From contig JAFWYB010000070.1 of the NCBI GenBank assembly GCA_017517865.1, positions 1 to 64,000 on the forward strand: a DNA stretch of 64,000 nucleotides, given 5' to 3'. This document shows positions 52,393 through 60,104 of this stretch, piece by piece. A program made the translations under genes and the position numbers. The DNA is from Clostridia bacterium. Lineage in GTDB: Bacteria; Bacillota; Clostridia; Oscillospirales; Acutalibacteraceae. A model generated the notes under the pieces. The model saw nothing but the letters and a program-made list of their open reading frames with translations. It had not been told where the DNA came from and made no database searches. Every line of letters begins with the position of its first letter. Position 1 is the stretch's first letter.

Positions 52393-52581
52393 TTACTCCA
52401 TTTCCTTTCCTATTACTTCACTCGCTATTCCTAACACCTCATACAACTCAACTAATAAATCAACGGTGACATAATCCCCATCTTCACCTTTATCAATCTC
52501 GCTCTCGATGATTTTGGATATCTCTTCGCCCAGTACCTCCATTAGGATCAGACTCGAAACTTTTGTATTTTTTAAATTCAT
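52393..52581 (-). CDS. Hypothetical small acidic protein
   Basis: A 62-residue acidic protein starting MNLKNTKVSSLILMEVLGEE, with AAAGGATGA upstream and a terminator downstream, so likely real. No family recognised; predicted helical. Confidence 0.55.
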   Translation of the reverse strand: MNLKNTKVSSLILMEVLGEEISKIIESEIDKGEDGDYVTVDLLVELYEVLGIASEVIGKEME

Positions 52582-52779
52582 ATTATCATCCTTTCGGTTT
52601 TATTTAATATTAGTATGAAAGATAAGGCGTCAAAAACAGAAAAACAGCCCTCGCAAGAGAGAACTGCTTTTCTTGCTGCAAGTCAACAGCGTAGAAGATT
52701 ATGACGACTTAAAATAAGTATGTAAGATTACAAACAAAAAAATAAAAAAATCGATTGTGATGTTGTCTCAACTTTCATA

Positions 52780-52827
52780 TTATTATCAGATTGATAAACA
52801 CGCTATGGAGCTTCAATCTGATAATAA
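52780..52827. repeat. Perfect inverted repeat upstream of the SSB-like gene
   Basis: TTATTATCAGATTGA (52780-52794) pairs with TCAATCTGATAATAA (52813-52827) across an 18-nt loop, ending 10 bp before the ribosome site. It could be an operator or an RNA hairpin controlling translation. Confidence 0.8.
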
Positions 52828-52847
52828 CTGAAAAAAGGAGATTTAAA

Positions 52848-53384
52848 ATGAAAAACAACGAAGTCAGGCTAAAAGGAAAAATCCTCTATATTTATACCAC
52901 ACCCAACAAGGGCAACGTACTCGTTAAGGTTGGCTGCAAGGGGAATGTTGTACAATGCTTTATCTGTAACGAAATGCTGAAGGAGCATTTTAAGGAATTT
53001 AACGTAGGAGATTATATCAATTTAACAGGCAACGTACAAAGTACTAAAAGAAACGAAGTGATAAGCTATACGGTATTTGTAGAAAGCATAATTCCGCCCG
53101 AATATACGGATAAGGCTTATTATAACCAATTTTGGCTCGAAGGTACCATTGCGGCTGTTTGTGAGCTGACGAATTGCTTGAGAATTACAATACACACAGA
53201 AAGTGAAGGCAGATATTCTTTCGTACCTGTTGTGTTTTATTATCCCGATATAAGGCGGCTGAACTTTGAGGTGGGCGAAAGGATTCATACCCAAGGCTCG
53301 ATTCAATCGGTACGAAAAAAGGATGCCGACGGAGAATATATCTACTTTCAGAATTATGTAGGCAATATAAGTAAAACAGGTTGA
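52848..53384 (+). CDS. SSB-like protein with two OB folds
   Basis: A 178-residue protein with two OB-fold-like repeats (about 3-85 and 95-175): EVRLKGKILYIYTTPNKGNVLVKVG and FWLEGTIAAVCELTNCLRITIHTE, each ending in a GDYI/GERI ... GN/GS-VQS turn. This resembles plasmid single-stranded-DNA-binding proteins. It lacks the acidic SSB tail. ATG at 52848 follows AAAGGAG. Located between the IS and the GH95 gene. Confidence 0.7.
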   Translation: MKNNEVRLKGKILYIYTTPNKGNVLVKVGCKGNVVQCFICNEMLKEHFKEFNVGDYINLTGNVQSTKRNEVISYTVFVESIIPPEYTDKAYYNQFWLEGTIAAVCELTNCLRITIHTESEGRYSFVPVVFYYPDIRRLNFEVGERIHTQGSIQSVRKKDADGEYIYFQNYVGNISKTG

Positions 53385-53387
53385 TAT

Positions 53388-53421
53388 TGCAGGTCCTTCC
53401 TTCGGGAAGGGCTTGCTTTTA
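53388..53421 (+). terminator. Terminator after the SSB-like gene
   Basis: The stem GGTCCTTCC/GGAAGGGCTT (imperfect) is followed by GCTTTTATA. Confidence 0.7.
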
Positions 53422-53651
53422 TATTTATGACGTATGCCTGTTTTTTATCCCTCACTTCATCGTTCAACAAATGAGTGATGAAGTCTAATAAGATTTTACA
53501 GTTGATACCCTTTCTAATCCGGAAACATCCTGAAGTTTAAGGTGTGAATAATACCTTAAGCTACACTTTTTATCAAAGCAGTCCTATTGACATTTATATT
53601 TCAAAACAGTAAAATTAAATAGAAAACACTTCATCGGAAAGGAAGCTGAAT

Positions 53652-56330
53652 ATGAGTATCATCAAACGTATTATTACAACTATAACTCTGTTGTTTTCTA
53701 TGATAGGAGGCTTAATTAATCCTGTGGATACCTTCGAAAATTCGAAGGAGCTTTTCGCTGATGCGTCCAAGGCTTCTTATTCAGAGCTTTACTACGAGCT
53801 TTCTCAAAATGAAAAGAATGAAACTGACACCTGGCGTCAGGGTATGATTTCAGGTAACGGTTTGCAGGGAGTTATTACAAGCGGCTCACCCTATAGTGAT
53901 ACACTTATTTATCAGAATATGCATTTTATTATGCCTAACAAAAACGTCCGTTACTGTCCCGATACCTCCGACGAGCTTGAGGGAGTAAAGCAGAATATCG
54001 CAAACAGTGAAAATATCACAGATGATGCTTCCTATGATGATGTTTATGCTTTTCATCCCGGCGGTGCACTCAGAATCAAGCAGCTCAGGCAGGCAAAAAC
54101 AAACTACATAAGATATACCGATTATGAAACCGCCGAGGTTGGCGTAAGATACACTGACATCAGAGGTGTGTGGGAGAGAACAACCTTTACCTCTCAGACT
54201 GATAACGTAACTATCACAAAAATCGGCAGCTCCTCAACGGGCAGCAAGGTAAATCTTACTCTTTCCTTTGACGATCTTTCAACCTTTGCAAATTTCGGCA
54301 ACGGCAACGAGGTGGACCTTCAGTACAAGAAAATAGTTGGTGAGGATTGCGAATATATCGGCTTTGTCGCTCATTATCCCGATTACGAAAACAGTGAGCT
54401 TAAAAACGGCGGCTATGCTACTGTAGTTTATGTTGTCTGCGAGGGCGGTATAAAAAAGGAGATATCTCTCGGTAAGGTTAAGGATGCTCAGTACTGCGGC
54501 GAAAAGGATCCTGCAATCACAATTGTGGGTGCGGATAATGTTTATCTTATCGCTCTTTCCGACAGAACCTATGATATGGGTGCTTATGACAGCTTTGCTG
54601 ATGCAGATTCTTATGCACTTGTGGATGAACTTGTGAAAAATGCTGAAACCGTTGCAGATAAGTACACTGTTGACGGTGAGTTCAGCTATGAAAAGGCAAT
54701 TGAAAAGCACGCTGAAGCTTTCTCGGAAGAGTTTAATGCAGTATCCTTTAAGCTTGGTGATACAGACAGTACTCTTTCAAACGAGGCTTTAGTAGGTCAG
54801 CAGTATCAGAATAATGAGCTTGTTTCTGACCTTATGGAAAGAGCCTACTATTCGGGCAGATATGCTTACCTTTGCTCTGCAGGCTATTCAACACCTCGTC
54901 TTTACGGTATGTGGACAGGTGAATTTGCTCCCGGTTGGGGAAGCAAGTATACAATGGATGCCAATGTAAATCTGCAGACCTCGTCGATGAATACGGGTAA
55001 TATGGAGTCGGCCTACATCGGCTATGCCTCATTTATTCTCCGTCAGGCTCCTGACTGGGAAGAAAATGCAAAGGCTACTCACGGCTTTACCGATGCAATA
55101 CAGGCACCCGTTAACACCGACGGTGACAAGGCAGTTATTACCGAAACCTGCTATCCTTATCCCTTCCGTTATTGGAATGCAGGTACAAGCTGGATGCTTC
55201 AGCCTCTTTATGAAACACTTCTTTGCTACGGTGATGTGAAGATACCCGTTACCGATGAATTTAATCTTGAAGAGCTTAAATCTGTTCTCTCACTTACCGA
55301 AGCGGATCTTACAGATGATGAAATAACAGCACTTAAAAACAAAGGCTATCTCGATTTAAGAAAGGATATTCTTCTTCCTCTTCTTACAAAGAGTGCAAAT
55401 TATTGGGATCAGATGATGTCACCTGAGTACTATACCGATGCAAGCGGTAATGTAGTTTACGAGGAAGGTAAAACAGAACTCGGTGAAGGCGAAAAATATG
55501 CAATTCTTCCCTCATATTCACCTGAAAACAATCCTGCAAACTATCCGAGTCCCTCAGTTGCCAATGCGGCGATTGATATTTCCGCATGCAAGAGCAATCT
55601 GGAAATGCTCATCAACATTATGAAGAGCGTTGATGCGGATGCTGACACTTCCCATTGGGAGGCTCTTCTTAAGGATGTACCCGATTATATTTATGACGAA
55701 ACGGGAGCAATCAAGGAATGGGCAGCAAATGAATTCGAAGAAAACAATCTGCATCGTCATCTGAGCCACCTTTACTGCGTATGGCCTATGTTCGAAACAC
55801 AGAATGATGAAGCACTTTATAACGCATGTGTTCAGGCAATTGCCAACAGAGCGAGCGAAAACAACGCAAGCCACGCTCTTGTGCACAGAGCTCTTATCGG
55901 TGCAAGGCTCAAGGATGCAGATACGGTTACGGCTTCACTTGTTGGTCTTGCAAATAACTGGATTTATTACGATTCACTTATGACCAACCACGATACAAAC
56001 CGTTGGAGCTGCTACTGCACAGATCTTGCAATAGGCTATCTCGGAATCATCAACGAAAGCCTCGTTTATTCATACACAGGTGAAATTGAAATTCTTCCCG
56101 CACTTCCCACAGCAGGCTTTGAAAGCGGTGAAATTAACGGCATCAGAACAAGAAGCAGAGCAGTTGTTGACTCTCTCAGGTGGAATCTTGCAGAAGGTAC
56201 TGCGGAAGTTACGGTAACCTCTGACATAGCACAGACTATAGAGATTTCCTGCGGTTTGACGGATGAAATGCAAACTGTCACTTTCGAAGCAGGAGAAAGC
56301 AAAACTGTTGTGTTTAGTATTTCAAGATAA
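53652..56330 (+). CDS. Secreted GH95-family glycosidase
   Basis: An 892-residue protein with an N-terminal signal (IIKRIITTITLLFSMIGGLI) and a GH95 layout: N-terminal beta domain (WRQGMISGNGLQGVITSG), an (alpha/alpha)6 barrel with GEFAPGWGSKYTMDANVNLQ (the N-x-N pair), ETCYPYPFRYWNAGTSWMLQP, GAIKEWAANEF (probable catalytic Glu near 689) and NLHRHLSHLYCVWP. GH95 enzymes cleave alpha-1,2-fucosides or related galactosides by inversion. It may supply sugars from host glycans. Codon use is host-like although it lies within the island. Confidence 0.85.
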   Translation: MSIIKRIITTITLLFSMIGGLINPVDTFENSKELFADASKASYSELYYELSQNEKNETDTWRQGMISGNGLQGVITSGSPYSDTLIYQNMHFIMPNKNVRYCPDTSDELEGVKQNIANSENITDDASYDDVYAFHPGGALRIKQLRQAKTNYIRYTDYETAEVGVRYTDIRGVWERTTFTSQTDNVTITKIGSSSTGSKVNLTLSFDDLSTFANFGNGNEVDLQYKKIVGEDCEYIGFVAHYPDYENSELKNGGYATVVYVVCEGGIKKEISLGKVKDAQYCGEKDPAITIVGADNVYLIALSDRTYDMGAYDSFADADSYALVDELVKNAETVADKYTVDGEFSYEKAIEKHAEAFSEEFNAVSFKLGDTDSTLSNEALVGQQYQNNELVSDLMERAYYSGRYAYLCSAGYSTPRLYGMWTGEFAPGWGSKYTMDANVNLQTSSMNTGNMESAYIGYASFILRQAPDWEENAKATHGFTDAIQAPVNTDGDKAVITETCYPYPFRYWNAGTSWMLQPLYETLLCYGDVKIPVTDEFNLEELKSVLSLTEADLTDDEITALKNKGYLDLRKDILLPLLTKSANYWDQMMSPEYYTDASGNVVYEEGKTELGEGEKYAILPSYSPENNPANYPSPSVANAAIDISACKSNLEMLINIMKSVDADADTSHWEALLKDVPDYIYDETGAIKEWAANEFEENNLHRHLSHLYCVWPMFETQNDEALYNACVQAIANRASENNASHALVHRALIGARLKDADTVTASLVGLANNWIYYDSLMTNHDTNRWSCYCTDLAIGYLGIINESLVYSYTGEIEILPALPTAGFESGEINGIRTRSRAVVDSLRWNLAEGTAEVTVTSDIAQTIEISCGLTDEMQTVTFEAGESKTVVFSISR

Positions 56331-56348
56331 GTGAATAAATAAACATAT

Positions 56349-56380
56349 ATCACCTGTTCAGAGATGAGCAGGTGATTTTA
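56349..56380 (+). terminator. Terminator after GH95 gene
   Basis: The stem ATCACCTG/CAGGTGAT with loop TTCAGAGATGAG is followed by TTTTA; one base from the GGGtGRT terminator at 33932-33959. Confidence 0.9.
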
Positions 56381-56495
56381 ATAGTGGTATGTTTGTGTCA
56401 TTTAAGAATAGGTAGCAGTAATCTTTGTATTCCTTAATAGTTGATATTTTATTTTTTATATGATAAAATAATCAAAACAGAAAGGGAGTGATTAA

Positions 56496-57539
56496 ATGAA
56501 CAAAAAATCATTTGAAATTTTAAGTGCCGATACAGTTGTAGCTGTCTGGAATGACGGTCAGCTTACAGTTGTTAACGACGCTTTGCTTCCTTTGTATTTA
56601 AAACGTATCAGTAATGCTGAAATGTGGCTTGAAAGTCGTGCTATTGATAGCCATAGAGCAAATTCACGTCTTCTCAAAAAAGCTCTTCGCCTTGCTGAGA
56701 AGGATGATGTTTCAACGGTTGTTCACGTTAACGGTGCTACCATCACTGATAACTATTGGGTGCGTCCTGTCGGATCTGAACTCACCTATGCTGATGTTAA
56801 ATTTGATAACGATTATTTTTCAAACCTTGCTCTGAAAGGTACTTATGACAGCTTTAACAGAGCCGCTAACAGCAAGCACAGCAGAACACCGGAGCTTACA
56901 AATGTAGGTAGCTTCGAAAAATGCTGGAAGCTTCGTGACGGAAATTGGTGGATATATAAGAAGGCTAATCATAACGAACTTTTCTCTGAACTGTTTGTGT
57001 TTGAGCTCGGTAAAGCACTCGGCATGAATATGGCTCATTATGAGCGTGGACAGGGCATTATAAAATCACTTGACTTCACCGATTCTGCAAAGGTCAATTT
57101 TGAGCCTGCATCAACTTTTATGGGTGACAACGAGGATTATGAGGATGTAGTTACCGAGCTTCAGAAGATTTGTCCTGAAGCGATAGCGGACTATGTCAGA
57201 ATGATTTTTCTTGATACTGTGGTTGCTAATCCCGACAGGCACACAAATAACTTCGGTCTGCTTAGGGATGTTGATACAGGTAAACTTGTCGGCTTTGCTC
57301 CGAATTTTGATAACAATATGGCTCTCATTTCAAGAGGCTATCCTAAGAAGTCAACATCAAAGGATTTACTTATCAGTCTTTTCAACGAACTGCTTGACAA
57401 TCATCCCATGTACAAAGCATATCTTCCCGAACTTGACGAATCAACAGTCAAAGAGATTCTGGATAAGATAAATATGAAGGTTAAGAGACAAGAAATAACA
57501 GACTTTGTAATGAGCAGATACAGCTTTATTAAAAAATAA
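56496..57539 (+). CDS. HipA-like kinase-domain protein
   Basis: A 347-residue protein. The C-terminal half has HipA/CtkA-like kinase marks: WWIYKKANHNELFSELFVFELGKALG (Lys/Glu), VANPDRHTNNFGLLRD (catalytic loop, Asp/Asn) and APNFDNNMAL (metal-binding Asp). The N-terminal about 130 residues lack a recognised domain and no HipB gene is adjacent. Such kinases act as toxins or regulators; that role is inferred. AAAGGGAGTG precedes the ATG. Last gene of the island. Confidence 0.75.
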   Translation: MNKKSFEILSADTVVAVWNDGQLTVVNDALLPLYLKRISNAEMWLESRAIDSHRANSRLLKKALRLAEKDDVSTVVHVNGATITDNYWVRPVGSELTYADVKFDNDYFSNLALKGTYDSFNRAANSKHSRTPELTNVGSFEKCWKLRDGNWWIYKKANHNELFSELFVFELGKALGMNMAHYERGQGIIKSLDFTDSAKVNFEPASTFMGDNEDYEDVVTELQKICPEAIADYVRMIFLDTVVANPDRHTNNFGLLRDVDTGKLVGFAPNFDNNMALISRGYPKKSTSKDLLISLFNELLDNHPMYKAYLPELDESTVKEILDKINMKVKRQEITDFVMSRYSFIKK

Positions 57540-57562
57540 ATTCAAAGCTTTACAAATCTCTG

Positions 57563-57583
57563 AAACTTTACAAAACTTTACAA
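57563..57583 (+). repeat. Island-end 21-bp repeat, right
   Basis: Identical to 33982-34002; a further ACAAATC/CTTTACA variant lies just upstream at about 57548. Confidence 0.7.
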
Positions 57584-57677
57584 CAGCAGAATACACCAGG
57601 TAACAACAAGTGCCTTTTATGGGCATTTTCAGGCATAAAACCTATCAAAAATACCCCAAAAAACACCTCATCGAATA

Positions 57678-57734
57678 AGGTAACAACCCCATGGTTGGTA
57701 TGACTGTTGCATGTGCAGTTGCTATTGAAGAGGC
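57678..57734 (+). repeat. attR-like 57-bp direct repeat
   Basis: An exact copy of 33832-33888. It is followed by AAGTAAATAA, which finishes the frame as Ala-Ser-Lys-stop with codons different from those of the intact gene. Confidence 0.92.
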
Positions 57735-57788
57735 AAGTAAATAAAAGCTTCTCGGCACTCAGTTAAAATTTAATTATTGATAAATAGT

Positions 57789-57830
57789 TAGACACATCAT
57801 TTTTGAGTTTTCCTCAATGATGTGTCTATC
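57789..57830 (+). terminator. Terminator beyond the island
   Basis: The stem AGACACATCATT/AATGATGTGTCT with an inner TTGAG/CTCAA is followed by ATCTTTTTA. It may be the original terminator of the GGGtGRT gene. Confidence 0.85.
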
Positions 57831-57977
57831 TTTTTATGCCTTTCGGACGAAAAAACATACCAAACAGACAAATAAAACGTTTTATCTCCTGACTTGTTAT
57901 ATTATTCAAGTGTAATTAACTGTTGCTTTGTTGACTTTGAAATAGCTATAAATTAAAATATCAGAAGGATTAAAATT

Positions 57978-57998
57978 ATGAAGATGGTGATTTTTTGA
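57978..57998 (+). promoter_or_regulatory. Six-codon upstream ORF overlapping the LytTR start
   Basis: ATG-AAG-ATG-GTG-ATT-TTT-TGA, with AGAAGGAT 7 nt upstream. Its TGA stop codon shares bases with the TTG start of the LytTR gene (TTGA), which suits translational coupling. Confidence 0.5.
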
Positions 57999-58708
57999 TA
58001 AATATTACACTTTGTGATGACAGTGCAAATGATATCGAGATTATTAAGTCTGAGCTTATTAAATATAGTACTGATAAGCATATTAAATTTAATATCAGCT
58101 CTTTTAATTCTCCCGACCAGCTTATTTATGAAATTCAGGACAGGCACATATCTGATATATTCATTCTTGATGTATCGATGCCCGGAAAAAACGGATTTGA
58201 ACTTGCTGAAGCAATAAGGCAGCATATAGCTGACCCTGTTATTATTTTCCTGACATCTATGGAAGGCCGTGCGGTTGACGGATATAAGGTAAACGCACTC
58301 AGATATGTGATAAAAGAAAATCTCAGCCGTGATATAACGGAAGCTCTTGACTGTGCCGTTAAAGCGGTGTCAAATTCCAACGACAGTGTTATTACAGTGC
58401 GAAGATATAATGATTTCTGGCGTGTATCCTATGACAGCATCATTTATGTCACCCGTGTTTCAAGACAGTTGATCATTGTGACAGATAAAGATGGAGAGCT
58501 TGTAGACAACAGAGGTATTTCTGAATTTTTTAATATCCTTAACGATGATCGTTTTATTTTTATTGACAGAGGTTGCTTTGTAAATATTGACTACATTTCA
58601 CAGATAATAGGCAATGACATCCGTCTTAAAAATGGATCAGTATTACCGATCAGCAGAAGGTTAATGAAGACGGTAAAAGAAACGCTTTTGATAAGATGGG
58701 GATTATAA
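57995..58708 (+). CDS. LytTR-family response regulator (AgrA-like)
   Basis: A 237-residue regulator: receiver domain (about 1-122) with phosphoacceptor in IFILDVSMPGKNGFEL (Asp near 53) and FLTSMEGRAV, then a LytTR DNA-binding domain (about 140-237; VITVRRYNDFWRVSYDSIIYVTR ... RFIFIDRGCFVNIDYI). It starts at a TTG overlapping a short leader ORF. It forms a two-component system with the histidine kinase 21 bp downstream. Confidence 0.9.
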   Translation: MINITLCDDSANDIEIIKSELIKYSTDKHIKFNISSFNSPDQLIYEIQDRHISDIFILDVSMPGKNGFELAEAIRQHIADPVIIFLTSMEGRAVDGYKVNALRYVIKENLSRDITEALDCAVKAVSNSNDSVITVRRYNDFWRVSYDSIIYVTRVSRQLIIVTDKDGELVDNRGISEFFNILNDDRFIFIDRGCFVNIDYISQIIGNDIRLKNGSVLPISRRLMKTVKETLLIRWGL

Positions 58709-58729
58709 TAAAGGAGAAGGTGTTGTAAA

Positions 58730-60028
58730 ATGAGTATAGTTTATCAGCTTATTCCGTTACTTGCTGCTTTTGCAGAAGGTCTTATTGTTATATCCGTGCC
58801 CGGAAAAATGTGTGGGCGAAAATATAAAAACAGTAAAAATATATTATTGACTCTCGGATTTTCGGCGTTTTATGCAGTTTTGGTAACTGCGATGAATTCA
58901 TTGGTGCCGTATCCTTATGCGGTAACGGTTCTTGCGATGATATATTCCTTTGCAGTGCCCTTTGTTCTCTCAAAGAGGAATATAGCCCTTAATTTTGCTT
59001 CGGTTATGATGACCTGGTTTTTCTATTATGTGCTTGACTACGTTATATCTTTCGGTATTATTTTTGCCGTCGGTATAGAGTATAGTGATGTCATGTTATT
59101 GGTGCCTAAACTTATTGAAATTTTTGTGTTTTTTGCGTTCAGCAAAATATACCCTAAGGTCAGGCTGTTGGGGAAAAAGAATCTATATGTGCTTTTTAGC
59201 GTTTCCTTAATTGCTTTCACACTGCTTTCTGTCATTTCTGGTCTGATTTTTTCCGATTCTGTTTTTGTGATGCAGATGTCGCTTATGCTTTCTGCGGTAT
59301 TCGTTGTGCTGTCTTTTATTGCTACAATAACCGCTGTTTCAATAAATACTAAGTATGAAAAAGAAAAGCGTGAAGGTTCAATAATGGCCGCGACAAATGA
59401 AATGATGGAAAAGAATTTTGCAGAGCTTCAGAATGCACAGAATACTATGTATCAGCAGATACACGATTTTAAAAACCATATCAGAACTATCGGCGGCATG
59501 ATAGAAAAGGATGACGCTGCAAAGGCTTATGTTGAGGAGCTTTTATCTGCCGATTATAACAAGGTAAGGCGCTGTAATTGCGGAAACAAGGTAATTGATT
59601 CAATTATAAATTGCAAAATTGCCGGGGCACAAGCCGCAGGAATTAACTTCGATTATCAGGTGAGACTGTCTTCTGATTTATATTTATCTTCGGTTGATTT
59701 GTGTGCTATTCTTGCAAATCAGATTGATAATGCAATAGAGGCTTGTGAAAATATGCCGGAGAAAAGCAATAAAACAGTTTCCGTTAAAATCTGGCAAAAA
59801 GAGGCCTTTGCATTTTTCAAGGTTATGAATCCTTGCAAGGAGAATCCTTTTGATGCTTCAAAGCAGCTGAAAAGCACAAAGCGGGATTCTGAAGGACTTC
59901 ACGGTTTCGGAATTAAAAATATTGCAAAGACCGTTGAGTATTACGGCGGTACGCTTAAAAACGATTATAAAAACGGCATTTTCACATCGGTTGTTATGGT
60001 TCCGAATAACAATTCAGTACAGGAATAA
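58730..60028 (+). CDS. GHKL sensor histidine kinase (AgrC-like)
   Basis: A 432-residue membrane kinase: six hydrophobic helices in residues 1-200, a coiled linker, the phospho-His box MYQQIHDFKNHIRTIGG (near 245) and a GHKL ATPase domain with NQIDNAIEAC (N box) and GLHGFGIKNI (G box). No agrB or agrD gene is visible, so the ligand is unknown. It pairs with the LytTR regulator; the large LRR protein follows by 77 bp. Confidence 0.9.
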   Translation: MSIVYQLIPLLAAFAEGLIVISVPGKMCGRKYKNSKNILLTLGFSAFYAVLVTAMNSLVPYPYAVTVLAMIYSFAVPFVLSKRNIALNFASVMMTWFFYYVLDYVISFGIIFAVGIEYSDVMLLVPKLIEIFVFFAFSKIYPKVRLLGKKNLYVLFSVSLIAFTLLSVISGLIFSDSVFVMQMSLMLSAVFVVLSFIATITAVSINTKYEKEKREGSIMAATNEMMEKNFAELQNAQNTMYQQIHDFKNHIRTIGGMIEKDDAAKAYVEELLSADYNKVRRCNCGNKVIDSIINCKIAGAQAAGINFDYQVRLSSDLYLSSVDLCAILANQIDNAIEACENMPEKSNKTVSVKIWQKEAFAFFKVMNPCKENPFDASKQLKSTKRDSEGLHGFGIKNIAKTVEYYGGTLKNDYKNGIFTSVVMVPNNNSVQE

Positions 60029-60104
60029 CAGCCGTTCAGACAAAACAGCCTAAAAGTTTTTCTTTATGATATTATAATAATGTGAAGATAAAGGAGGATT
60101 CATT

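Larger units (their letters stand above)
33832..57734. mobile_element. Genomic island bounded by 57-bp direct repeats
   Basis: The island lies between two perfect 57-bp direct repeats (33832-33888 and 57678-57734) of the GGGtGRT gene 3' end. After each repeat the frame finishes with the same residues (Ala-Ser-Lys-stop) but different codons, as expected when an element carries its own replacement 3' end. Near both ends a 21-bp sequence containing ACTTTACAAAACTTTACAA recurs (33982-34002 and 57563-57583). Cargo: DUF4417/toxin-like gene, type I R-M with TIR and AbiJ-like genes, Y-family polymerase cassette, IS256, SSB-like gene, GH95 and HipA-like gene. No integrase, relaxase or phage structural gene is seen, so the element may be defective or moved in trans. 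Confidence 0.8.
57540..57994. other. 455-bp spacer containing the island right end
   Basis: The spacer holds the 21-bp end repeat (57563-57583), an AT-rich tract, the attR-like repeat (57678-57734) with ten bases of restored frame (AAGTAAATAA), a terminator at 57789-57830 and a short upstream ORF (57978-57998) before the LytTR gene. Nothing else is supported. Confidence 0.75.

Noticed and set aside
36000-57000. CRISPR array
   Set aside because: No regularly spaced repeats and no cas genes were seen in this or any other part of the window.
33832-57734. The island as a prophage
   Set aside because: No capsid, terminase, portal, tail, lysis or integrase genes are seen; DUF4417 and SSB-like genes alone are not enough.
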